This document shows positions 23,872-31,532 of a DNA stretch of 45,844 nucleotides, in pieces. This DNA comes from Candidatus Tritonobacter lacicola. Its GTDB lineage: Bacteria; Auribacterota; Tritonobacteria; Tritonobacterales; Tritonobacteraceae. A program made the position numbers and the translations under genes. The notes beneath the pieces are model-generated. The model saw only the letters and a program-made list of their open reading frames with translations, did no database searches and was not told the origin of the DNA. Position 1 is the first letter of the stretch; each line of letters begins with the position of its first letter. Location of the stretch: contig JAVCDC010000026.1 in NCBI GenBank assembly GCA_030765135.1, forward strand, positions 1 through 45,844, written 5' to 3'.

Positions 23872-25674
23872 TTAACGTTTCGTTGTAACGAGTAGAACCT
23901 GTACTGCACTATCGTCGCAGGTGAAAGCTACCTCCAGATTTGTACCTATTTGTCGTTCGATAAGTGCCCACAAAGATGATTCATAATCCCTGAGGGCCTT
24001 ATCCACGTAGATCGCCTCCAGGTCCTGCTCCTTCATCCAATCCAATAAGTCCTTGTCGGTCGATATGTAGCGGAGGTCGCGGTACATGGGCACGTAGTTC
24101 ATTTTGGTAATCCATACGTTACCGGGCGCATAGGCGCCCACCCTTGCGCCGGGCTCCAGTTGCTCCATCATGAATAGTGCCGCCTTTTCATCCGCGTGTG
24201 TTCCCAATTCCCGGAATACCGGCCAGGGATAGTCCCCCCGCATGAGTAGGGCGAGATAGAGGGCCACTACAAGCGCTGTTACCTCTACCTGTCCGGGATT
24301 TCTGTACCGGCTCCTGATAAACCATATGATCCATAAACCCAGGAGGAAGACGAGCGATGCCGCGAATAGAGATGGCCTCCGTCCGATGATCCCGGCGCTG
24401 GCGAGGCCGATGAGTATGGCGGACCACGAATAGCGTTCCCCGGGGTTCCCGAGCCTGGCGACCGTTGAAATCAGGCCCGCTGAGGCGAGGGAGACTACCA
24501 AGAAATATAGCAGCAGAAAATATTCAGCGTTAAACAAAGTTAAAAAATACACCAATAAATAAGCAGGCCATAACAGCACAATGCATAGGAGCAAATACAT
24601 CCTTTTTATAATTAATTCAATTATCCCTCTCGCGGCTAGTAGGACCAAAATTAATCCTATTCCAGCCCCGTAGATATTAATAGCTCGAAGGGGTGCGCCC
24701 ATTGTTATTTGCAATATGCGTCGCAGGAAGGCGTTAGGATTACGGCGTATCGCAGTTATGATGGAACACTGATTCTCTTCGGGGTCTCCAAAAAGCTCCC
24801 GGGCCTGGAATTGACCCTCGATAAAAGGATTTTCCTTTTCTAAATGGCTGAACGCTACCGCCTGTCCCTGTTCAAATGCCGTATATGCTCTTCCGGTCAC
24901 TCCAATCTCAAAGGTACCGGTGATAAACCCATGTAATAAAATATAGCCTCCCACAATGAGTGCAATAGGTAGTATGCAGGCAATTACAGATATAACCATA
25001 CGTTTGATAGACGTACTCAACAAAATAGAAATGAGGATTAGATTTAGAAATAGAAGTATGCCTTCGTTCCTGGATAGGGCAACCAGGGCGATCAGAATTG
25101 AAGCTATCCACAAATGTTTTATCTCTTTGCTATTGTAAAATGACAAAACCTGCCAGAACGCCAGCGCGGAGAGTCCTGCAAAAAGCGCATGACTGGGGAT
25201 ATGTAGAAGATTGACGATAATGGGGGAGACCGAGAGGAGCGCAGCCGCGACTAGGGGAGAAGAGGGAGGTTTTAACTGCCTCGCTACTAGATAAGCGCTC
25301 CACCACAGCAGGCAGAAGAGTGCGAATCGTCCGATCCCGCAGCTGTGGATTAACCAGTAAGGAGAATTTTGAACGGGGAGATAGGTTATTGTGTAAAGCA
25401 ATGCCACCAGTGGCTTGCAGGCGTACATCGGTAGATTGCCTTCGGCCAAGTGTCGCCCGCTATTTATATCTACGGCTTCGTCAAACATTCCTATGTAGCC
25501 CATGGTCGGAAAGAAAACAGGGAATAATAGGAGAGCATTTAGAATGAAGATAAGCAGGGCAAGCTGGGTTTCGCGTTGAAACCAGGCGCCCGGCATCCCG
25601 GGTGGGGATATTCTGCTGCAGGAACTTTTTAAAAGGCTGCCACGATCTTTAGAATTGGTGCTGGTGGTGTTCAT
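23872..25674 (-). CDS. Membrane glycosyltransferase, GT39-like (divergent)
   Basis: 600 residues, about 12 membrane segments after a ~35-residue polar N-terminus (MNTTSTNSKDRGS). The first large loop contains GMFDEAVDINSGRHLAEGNLP and then YACKPLVALLYTITYL, the same Asp-Glu placement and P-L pattern as in GT39-type enzymes, though more divergent than the gene at 22266. A C-terminal soluble segment follows the last helices (VGAYAPGNVWITKMN ... QDLEAIYVD). The ATG at 25674 lies five bases after the stop of the alanine symporter gene, so the two are likely cotranscribed. It is lower in GC in its middle part (24500-25100) than its neighbours. Confidence 0.72.
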   Translation of the reverse strand: MNTTSTNSKDRGSLLKSSCSRISPPGMPGAWFQRETQLALLIFILNALLLFPVFFPTMGYIGMFDEAVDINSGRHLAEGNLPMYACKPLVALLYTITYLPVQNSPYWLIHSCGIGRFALFCLLWWSAYLVARQLKPPSSPLVAAALLSVSPIIVNLLHIPSHALFAGLSALAFWQVLSFYNSKEIKHLWIASILIALVALSRNEGILLFLNLILISILLSTSIKRMVISVIACILPIALIVGGYILLHGFITGTFEIGVTGRAYTAFEQGQAVAFSHLEKENPFIEGQFQARELFGDPEENQCSIITAIRRNPNAFLRRILQITMGAPLRAINIYGAGIGLILVLLAARGIIELIIKRMYLLLCIVLLWPAYLLVYFLTLFNAEYFLLLYFLVVSLASAGLISTVARLGNPGERYSWSAILIGLASAGIIGRRPSLFAASLVFLLGLWIIWFIRSRYRNPGQVEVTALVVALYLALLMRGDYPWPVFRELGTHADEKAALFMMEQLEPGARVGAYAPGNVWITKMNYVPMYRDLRYISTDKDLLDWMKEQDLEAIYVDKALRDYESSLWALIERQIGTNLEVAFTCDDSAVQVLLVTTKR

Positions 25675-25679
25675 CCGGC

Positions 25680-27140
25680 TTATTTCCGGGCTTTGTTTCG
25701 GGGAAGATTGGTCATTGAACATTGGGTCTTTTTCCGGGGCTTCTCTTCTTTGTAACGGCTCAGGTACGTCTGCGTCTCGGCCGTGATTATGCCGCCCAGG
25801 CCGATTACGCCGATGAGATTGGGGAAGGCCATAAGGCCGTTGGCGATGTCGGCGAAGTTCCATATAACCTTGAGGGCGGACGCAGCGCCGATGGGTATGA
25901 CCAGTACGTAGATCCACCTGTAGACGATGATGGCCTTCGGGCCGAAGAGGTACTCCGCGCAACGATCGCCGTAGTAGGACCAGGAGATCTGTGAGGTGAA
26001 GGCGAAGAATGCCAGGCCGAATGCCACGATCAGCGGACCCCAGAGGGAGAGCTGTGATTTGAAGGCCGCGGTACTGAGGGCGGCCCCGTCGAGGCCCGAG
26101 TCCCACAGGCCGGAGGTGATGATGACGAGGGCCGTCATTGTGCAGATTACGAGCGTGTCCACGAAGGGGCCGAGCATCGCTACCAGCCCCTCCCTGACCG
26201 GCCACTTAGTTTTCGCGGCGGCGTGGGCTATCGGGGCGCTCCCAAGGCCCGCCTCGTTTGAGAAGACGCCGCGCGCGACGCCGTAGCGTATCGTTGACCC
26301 TATGAGGCCTCCAAGTCCGGCTTTTAAGCTGAAGGCATCCCTGAAGATGAGCGAGAAGGCGGCGCCTATCTTGTCATAGTTCATGATGAGGATGGCGAGA
26401 GCTCCCCCCACGTAAACGACAGTCATGAAGGGGACGACGCGGCTGGCGAACTTCGCGATCCTCTTGATCCCGCCTATTATAACGAGGCCCACGAGCGAGG
26501 CGATCACGATGCCGATGCAGAGGTCGAAGAGGAGTATGCCCGTGAGGAACGCCAGTTTCGGGGAGGATGACAGGGGAAGGTTCATCACCTCGGGGGACAT
26601 GCCGAAAAGGCCGAGGGCCCCCTCGATGGCGTCCGCCACGGAGTTGGCCTGGATCATGTTCCCTATGCCGAACGACGCGATAATGGTGAAGGCTGCGAAG
26701 AGTACACCGAGCCACTTCGCCCCGAGTCCCTTCTCGATGAAGTACATCGGGCCGCCGCTGACGGAGCCGTCGCGGTGGATGAAGCGGTACTTCAGCGCCA
26801 GGAGGCAGCTCGAGTACTTCAGGGCCATCCCGAACGCGGCTGTGAGCCACATCCAGAAGACGGCCCCCGGGCCGCCAGAGGCTATGGCGGTCGCCACGCC
26901 GACTATGTTTCCCGTTCCTATCGTGGCGGAGAGTGCCGCGCAAAGCGCCTGGAAATGGCTGATGTCGCCTGCCTCGTCGGGCTCCTCGTAGCGGCCCATG
27001 ATGAGAAGCACGCCCCGCTTGAACCCCCTCACCTGGATGAACTTCAGCCTGAAGGTCAGGTACACTCCGGCGAAGAAAAGGAGGGTTATGAGGACGGGGC
27101 CCCAGACCCACCCGCTCAATCTGCCTAAAAATTCTTCCAT
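25680..27140 (-). CDS. Sodium:alanine symporter family (AGCS) transporter
   Basis: 486 residues with about 11 membrane segments. The family signature GTGNIVGVATAIASGGPGA VFWMW is intact, followed by KYSSCLLALKYR and GGPMYFIEKGLGAKWLG, and later FSNEAGLGSAPIAHAAA. It should import alanine or glycine with Na+. I start at ATG 27140 (MEEFLGRLSG) rather than 27203, whose extra 21 residues are Arg-rich. The last ~17 codons (KTQCSMTNLP and on) are read out of a family C repeat unit at 25707-25731, so the C-terminal tail is not conserved sequence. GT39-like gene follows after five bases. Confidence 0.92.
   Translation of the reverse strand: MEEFLGRLSGWVWGPVLITLLFFAGVYLTFRLKFIQVRGFKRGVLLIMGRYEEPDEAGDISHFQALCAALSATIGTGNIVGVATAIASGGPGAVFWMWLTAAFGMALKYSSCLLALKYRFIHRDGSVSGGPMYFIEKGLGAKWLGVLFAAFTIIASFGIGNMIQANSVADAIEGALGLFGMSPEVMNLPLSSSPKLAFLTGILLFDLCIGIVIASLVGLVIIGGIKRIAKFASRVVPFMTVVYVGGALAILIMNYDKIGAAFSLIFRDAFSLKAGLGGLIGSTIRYGVARGVFSNEAGLGSAPIAHAAAKTKWPVREGLVAMLGPFVDTLVICTMTALVIITSGLWDSGLDGAALSTAAFKSQLSLWGPLIVAFGLAFFAFTSQISWSYYGDRCAEYLFGPKAIIVYRWIYVLVIPIGAASALKVIWNFADIANGLMAFPNLIGVIGLGGIITAETQTYLSRYKEEKPRKKTQCSMTNLPRNKARK
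25707..25731 (+). repeat. Family C unit inside the symporter reading frame
   Basis: The 25 bases beginning ATTGGTCATTGAACATTGGG are identical to 28379-28403, where the same unit ends another gene. Here the unit is read in a different frame as part of the C-terminal tail. Confidence 0.85.
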
Positions 27141-27284
27141 ACGATCGGCCCCGGTGCGCCGCTCTGGTCGTCCTGCCCGAAGCGCGGAGAGAGAGAATAC
27201 CAATAATCACGGGTCCTGCGAAGGATTTTCCCGTGATGAGCGACGGTCTGCGTTCACCAGCAGGCCAGGGCGCACTACACTCCG

Positions 27285-27385
27285 TTCGGCAGGCTCAGGG
27301 TCTACGAAAAGCTTGCGGCTACCACTATTGCATCACCCTGGGCGCGGCATTCAGACCGGTAGCCGCACACTTTAGTGTGCGTGGC
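27285..27385. repeat. Compound hairpin spacer element
   Basis: Starts with a GTTCGGCAGGCTCAGGGTC phrase, then GCGGCTACC (27315-27323) pairing with GGTAGCCGC (27358-27366), directly followed by GCACAC-TTTA-GTGTGC (27365-27380) and GGCGGTTTAAAGCC. Two nested stem-loops. It lies just upstream of the cyclophilin promoter and looks like a dispersed non-coding element; only one copy is in this window. Confidence 0.5.
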
Positions 27386-27405
27386 GGTTTAAAGCCTTTT
27401 TCTCC

Positions 27406-27434
27406 TTACAGATATCCCTGTCCGCTACTATAAT
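27406..27434 (+). promoter_or_regulatory. Strong sigma-70-type promoter for the cyclophilin gene
   Basis: TTACAG (27406-27411), 17 bp, then TATAAT (27429-27434). The predicted transcript begins about 30 bases ahead of the ATG and includes AGGAGGGA. This is the best promoter in the window. Confidence 0.6.
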
Positions 27435-27470
27435 GGAGCGCAAACCTGCATTGACAAGAGGAGGGACCGG

Positions 27471-28037
27471 ATGAAAATACGGACGTGCGTGGCTGTAGCA
27501 GCGATACTGCTTTCAACGCCTGCCCTGGCAATGGGCGGCAAACAAAAGGAATTCAAGATGCCGAAGAACCCGGTCGTCGTAATGGAGACCAGCCAGGGGA
27601 CGATAGAGATCAAGCTTTTTCCCGACGTAGCGCCCAAGGCCTGCGAGAACTTCCTCAGGCTGGCCGAAGAGGGCTACTACAACGGGACCGTTTTTCACCG
27701 CGTCATCGACGGCTTCATGTTACAGGGGGGCGACCCGACGGCCACCGGAAGGGGCGGCCGTTCCGTCTGGGGCGAGCCCTTCGAGGACGAGGTGACGAAG
27801 GATAAGGTCTTCGACAAGCCGGGCATACTGGCAATGGCCAACGCCGGCCCCGGCACGAACGGGTCGCAGTTCTTTATCACCGTAGCCTCCACGAAGTGGC
27901 TCAACGGCAAGCACACCATCTTCGGGGAGGTCGTCAAGGGATACGACATCGTAGAGAAGATAGAAAAATGCCGCAAGGGCCCCCGCGACAAGCCCGTCGA
28001 TGACCAGGTCATCGAGAAAGTCTACCTGAAAAAGTAG
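27471..28037 (+). CDS. Secreted cyclophilin-type peptidyl-prolyl cis-trans isomerase
   Basis: 188 residues. Signal peptide ([14 protein letters not shown]) places it in the periplasm. The cyclophilin core is complete: [49 protein letters not shown] contains the catalytic Arg of FHRVI and the QGGD loop; [15 protein letters not shown] and [12 protein letters not shown] finish the active site. It should speed proline isomerisation in folding envelope proteins. The ribosome site AGGAGGGA lies six bases before the ATG. A promoter lies upstream and a perfect terminator hairpin downstream, so this is a monocistronic unit. Confidence 0.95.
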   Translation: MKIRTCVAVAAILLSTPALAMGGKQKEFKMPKNPVVVMETSQGTIEIKLFPDVAPKACENFLRLAEEGYYNGTVFHRVIDGFMLQGGDPTATGRGGRSVWGEPFEDEVTKDKVFDKPGILAMANAGPGTNGSQFFITVASTKWLNGKHTIFGEVVKGYDIVEKIEKCRKGPRDKPVDDQVIEKVYLKK

Positions 28038-28052
28038 AAAAGAAGATTAAAT

Positions 28053-28109
28053 AGCACCTGATTAACCTGATTACTCTGAAGAAATCAGGTTAATCAGGTG
28101 CTGTTTTTC
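28053..28109 (+). terminator. Intrinsic terminator made of two inverted family A modules
   Basis: Arms 28053-28072 and 28083-28102 pair perfectly over 20 bp (arm AGCACCTGATTAACCTGATT), with a 10-base loop, and are followed by GTTTTTCTG. The arm is the same AATCAGGTTAATCAGG module that occurs singly at 5674-5698 and 18678-18702. It ends the cyclophilin transcript 16 bp after the stop codon. Confidence 0.75.
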
Positions 28110-28403
28110 TGTTCCTTTAACTTTTCACCATCTTCAACTTTGCGGCCTTGGCGATCTTTGCGAGAGAACCTTCTTTTCATTCGTGGTAATTAGTGTCATT
28201 CGTGGACCTTTTTTCACTGCCTTCAGTGGTTACCTAATTGTTATTTCTTTTCCTCCAGAAACCAGGAACCGCCGTAATCTTCCGCGTTCTTTGCGCCTCT
28301 GCGGTTCATTATTTGTATTTTTCTTCTGGTCTCGTTATTTTTAGTCGCTGTCTTTTAAATGAAAATTGGTTATTGGTTATTGGTCATTGAACATTGGGTC
28401 TTT
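28110..28403 (+). repeat. Phrase-repeat spacer: family B copy 1, then family C unit
   Basis: ACTTTGCGGCCTTGGCGATC, TTTGCGAGAGAACC, ATTCGTGGTAATTAGTGTC, ATTCGTGGACC, TGCCTTCAGTGGTT, then GTTCTTTGCGCCTCTGCGG and CTTCTGGTCTCGTTATTT, matching 30668-30880 in order. It ends with ATTGGTTATTGGTTATTGG and TCATTGAACATTGGG, which encodes the last codons and the stop (TAA from AATAACC, minus strand) of the next gene. Confidence 0.8.
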
Positions 28404-30572
28404 ACCCCCGTCTCTATAGGGCCGCCGTTTTTTATACAGCTTCACCCTCTTCTCTATCTGGCCGGCCAGGTCCATATTTCCGAGTGACTTCGCCAGCTCC
28501 GCGGCCCGCCGACCCGTCTCGACCGCCTCGTCGTACCGCCCCGCCTCGGCATTGGCCGCGGCGAGCATGTCGAGGAGGTCGGGGTTGGAATACCCCGTCG
28601 CGATGCAGGCCGACTCCGCGAGCGTGATGGCGGCAACTCCGTTTCGCAGGGTGTCGTCCGGGCACGTGGCAAGCACCCAGGCGAGGTTCGCCCTCAGGGC
28701 GGCGCTCTCCTGGTGATTCAGGATTCCCGCCCGCAGGACCCTCGTCGCCTCGGCGTAGGAGCCCCTCTTTTTCAGAAGGAGCACCAGGTTGAAGTAGACG
28801 CCCTCGGGCGCGTCCGGTTTCAGGAAAAGCGACCTCCTGAAATGCTCGAGTGCCTCCTCCATCCTCCCCTTCTTGACCAGGAGGCTTGCCAGGTTGTTGT
28901 GCGCCTCCGCGTGGTCGGGCTTCAGCTCGATCGTGCGCGTGTAGTATCCGATGGCCTCATCGCCGCGGCCGCTGGCTGCCAGGAGGTTGGCGAGCGTATA
29001 GTGCGGCTCGTAGAGGCTTGGAGCGAGCTGGATGGCTCGGCGGCACTCCTCTATGGCCTCGTTCACCTTTCCCTGCTCCGCCAGTACAGAGCCGAGGCGC
29101 CCGTGCACGACCGCGTACTCCGGGTCTATCCGGAGGGACCTGCGGAACTCCTCCTCCGCGCCGGCCGGGTCGTTGTGCGTGTGGAGGTCCCGCATACCCA
29201 GGAAGTTGTAGAGCTCCGCGTGAAAGTTCACCCCGTCGGAGGGCGCCCGGACGGGCAGGTTGACGAGGATGCCGACGGCGATGGAGGCGAGGGCTGCTGC
29301 CGCTGCGCGCAGGTACCTCCTGATACGCACCTGTCTCAGGAGCCAGACGATCCCCGCCGCGGCGAAGACGGAGAGGACGGGGACAAGGGGGAGGCGGTAG
29401 CGTGCGGCGTTGAAGAACGCGATGACGGCGAGGCTGTAAAGCAGGACGAAGACGACCAGCATCACCCTCCCCCGGTATCCCCTGCACCCGGTGATGATGC
29501 CGAGAAAGGCGAGCGGGGCCAGTATCCCGAAGGGGAAGGAGAAGGAGCCTTGCCTCCAGACGAGGAGGGAGAGCAGTCGGGAGTACTTTGTAAAGACATA
29601 GATATCGACGTTCCGCGGCGTCTCGTACGAGCTCCAGAAGAGACGCGCCTTCCTGAGGAGGTTGCTTGCGGCGTCGCCCGGGCGTTCGAGGAAGAAAGAT
29701 TTCGCCTCGCTGAAAAAGTACTGGTCCAGCTCTATCCTGGTCGGCGCCCCCGTCGTCCATCCCTGGTCGAGGAGGTTCTTCCAGTCGATGCCGGGCCGTA
29801 TCGCTATCGTCTCCTCGGCGTGGGGATTGTTTCCGATGAAGAGGTTGACCCCTCCGTTCGTGCATATCAGGACCGGCCTGCGCTCGACGAGGTAGTTGCA
29901 GGCGGTCGCCGGGGCTATGGCGAGGGCCGCGCCGAGAGCGAGGCTGAACGTGTCGGCGGCCCACCCCCCCAGGGACTTCCGCCGTATCGCGATGATGATG
30001 AGCACGACGACCGCCTCGGCGAGGATGACGAGTATCGTCGGCCGGGCTACCGCCGCGGCTCCCGTGACCAGGCCGCAGGCGAACCAGCGCGACGCGCGCG
30101 GCTTGTCCGTGGCTGCCAGGAAGAGCCGCAGGGCGAGGAGGTCGAGGAAGACCTCCATGCCGGTTGAGAGGAGCTGGCCGTTGAAGAATATCATCGGGCC
30201 GTAGAACGCCATGACGAGGCCGGATATGACCCCCACGCTCCGAGAGAAGAGGCGCTTTCCTATGAGGAAGGTCAGGAGGCACGAGGTGGCGCCGATGAGG
30301 GCCTGGATTATTTTCGCCGCGAGGATATGCGGCCCGAACAAGAAGTAGATGCCTCCGAGGAAGTACTGGTACAGGGGGGGCTGCCAGAAGGCGCCGTCGG
30401 GAAGCAGCTCCCCTGACGCGATGGACCGGGCAAGCTTGTCGTACATGGCCGCGTCGATAACGGGCTCGAAAAACGAGGGGTCTTTCCCTCCCCCGGAGAG
30501 GTAGAGGATCTGGACCGCAAGGGCGACGACCCATATCAGCGCCATCCACCGCTTGTCTCCCCGCGCCGTCAT
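28377..30572 (-). CDS. GT39-type membrane glycosyltransferase with C-terminal TPR domain
   Basis: 731 residues. Residues 1-440 hold about 10 membrane segments with VIDAAMYDKLARSIASGE in the first loop and WQPPLYQYFLGGIYFLF, a GT39/PMT_2-like arrangement in which Asp stands alone. Residues ~470-700 are tetratricopeptide repeats (EYAVVHGRLGSVLAEQGKVNEAI, LYEPHYTLANLLAASGRGDEAI, HAEAHNNLASLLVKKGRMEEAL), probably on the periplasmic side for partner or acceptor binding. The architecture recalls TMTC-type O-mannosyltransferases. The terminal residues DPMFNDQ and the stop come from a family C repeat. The ATG at 30572 has no strong ribosome site. Confidence 0.8.
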   Translation of the reverse strand: MTARGDKRWMALIWVVALAVQILYLSGGGKDPSFFEPVIDAAMYDKLARSIASGELLPDGAFWQPPLYQYFLGGIYFLFGPHILAAKIIQALIGATSCLLTFLIGKRLFSRSVGVISGLVMAFYGPMIFFNGQLLSTGMEVFLDLLALRLFLAATDKPRASRWFACGLVTGAAAVARPTILVILAEAVVVLIIIAIRRKSLGGWAADTFSLALGAALAIAPATACNYLVERRPVLICTNGGVNLFIGNNPHAEETIAIRPGIDWKNLLDQGWTTGAPTRIELDQYFFSEAKSFFLERPGDAASNLLRKARLFWSSYETPRNVDIYVFTKYSRLLSLLVWRQGSFSFPFGILAPLAFLGIITGCRGYRGRVMLVVFVLLYSLAVIAFFNAARYRLPLVPVLSVFAAAGIVWLLRQVRIRRYLRAAAAALASIAVGILVNLPVRAPSDGVNFHAELYNFLGMRDLHTHNDPAGAEEEFRRSLRIDPEYAVVHGRLGSVLAEQGKVNEAIEECRRAIQLAPSLYEPHYTLANLLAASGRGDEAIGYYTRTIELKPDHAEAHNNLASLLVKKGRMEEALEHFRRSLFLKPDAPEGVYFNLVLLLKKRGSYAEATRVLRAGILNHQESAALRANLAWVLATCPDDTLRNGVAAITLAESACIATGYSNPDLLDMLAAANAEAGRYDEAVETGRRAAELAKSLGNMDLAGQIEKRVKLYKKRRPYRDGGKDPMFNDQ

Positions 30573-30579
30573 TTTGTGT

Positions 30580-30983
30580 CAGACTTCACTATTCGTACCT
30601 CGTACTGCGTATCGCGTTGTTATCTCAATATCGAGTACCTTTTTTCCTTCTTTCAACTATTCCGCCCTACTTTGCGTTCTTGGCGATCTTTGCGAGAGAA
30701 CCTTCTTTTCATTCGTGGTAATCAGTGTAATTCGTGGACCTTTTCAGTGCCTTCAGTGGTTTGTTGTTATTGTCCTTAACTTTTCAACTTTCAACCGCCT
30801 CTAACTCTGCGCTCTTTGCGTCTTTGCGGTTAATTATTTATTTTTTTATCTTCTGGCTTCGTCATTGAATCGGATTTCTGGTTTCGTCATTTTTCCTGTC
30901 TTCTATTCCGAAGTACGATGCAATATGTATTTTTTTACATTTTGTACTTTGCATTCTGCAATCTGCAATTTGACTTCAATCTT
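30580..30983 (+). repeat. Phrase-repeat spacer: family B copy 2 plus other phrases
   Basis: ATTCGTACCTCGTACTGCG at the left, then TTTGCGTTCTTGGCGATC, TTTGCGAGAGAACC, ATTCGTGGTAATCAGTG, ATTCGTGGACC, GCCTTCAGTGG, TTTTCAACTTTCAAC, CTCTTTGCGTCTTTGCGG, CTTCTGGCTTCGTCATT, and TTGTACTTTGCATTCTGC AATCTGC AATTTG. No gene is visible in these 400 bp; the last phrase ends just before the stop of the GDYXXLXY gene. Confidence 0.8.
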
Positions 30984-31532
30984 CTAATCAAATCTGACTT
31001 CCTTCCCGGCGATGAACAGCTTTGAAAGAGCGGCCCTTCCGTACCTGTCCACGGCTATCTCGGCCGAGAGCTCTTTCTTCTCCCGGTATTTCTCGATGTA
31101 CTTCCCCTCTCCCTCGGGCACGAAGTAGCTCTCGATCCCGAAGATGAAATCGGCCCTCTTGCTGAAGCGCGCCTCGTTCGCGATAAGGCCCCTCACAACA
31201 ATGCCGTCGTCGCCTGTGCCGGTGTCGGGGAACTCCGGTGAGACGGACTCCAGGGCCCAGAAGCCTTCAGGGCCTCTCTTCAGTGTCAGGAAGAGGTACT
31301 CCCCCCTCGGGGGTACTTCGTCTTTGAAGCCGTGCTTCGCCAGGTCAACGGTGGAGAAATCGTACTTCAGGATGACGTAATCCCCCCTGAAGAGGCTCCG
31401 CGGATCGACGGGGACGACCTTTACCATTATCTTCCTCCCCGTGAGCCTGGTGTAGCCCTTGCTGAGGGCTATGGCGCCGATGACGGCGACCTGGAAGACG
31501 ACGACGGCATAGAGGAGGATTCTATTCTTCAT
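30984..31532 (-). CDS. GDYXXLXY domain protein
   Basis: 182 residues: one N-terminal membrane helix (LLYAVVVFQVAVIGAIALS), then a periplasmic domain with FRGDYVILKYDFS, an exact GDYxxLxY motif, and YIEKYREKKELSAEIAVDRYGRAALSKLFI near the end. The family is uncharacterised but is regularly encoded next to DUF2157/DUF4401 membrane proteins, and that is so here: the start overlaps the end of the upstream gene by 11 bp, suggesting coupled translation and perhaps a complex in the inner membrane. Confidence 0.85.
   Translation of the reverse strand: MKNRILLYAVVVFQVAVIGAIALSKGYTRLTGRKIMVKVVPVDPRSLFRGDYVILKYDFSTVDLAKHGFKDEVPPRGEYLFLTLKRGPEGFWALESVSPEFPDTGTGDDGIVVRGLIANEARFSKRADFIFGIESYFVPEGEGKYIEKYREKKELSAEIAVDRYGRAALSKLFIAGKEVRFD

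Noticed and set aside
28713..30167. 484-codon plus-strand frame and a 530-codon minus-strand alternative frame over the TPR glycosyltransferase
   Set aside because: Both are shadows of the gene at 28377-30572, whose membrane segments and TPRs are clear; the shadows are low-complexity Arg/Glu/Pro-rich.
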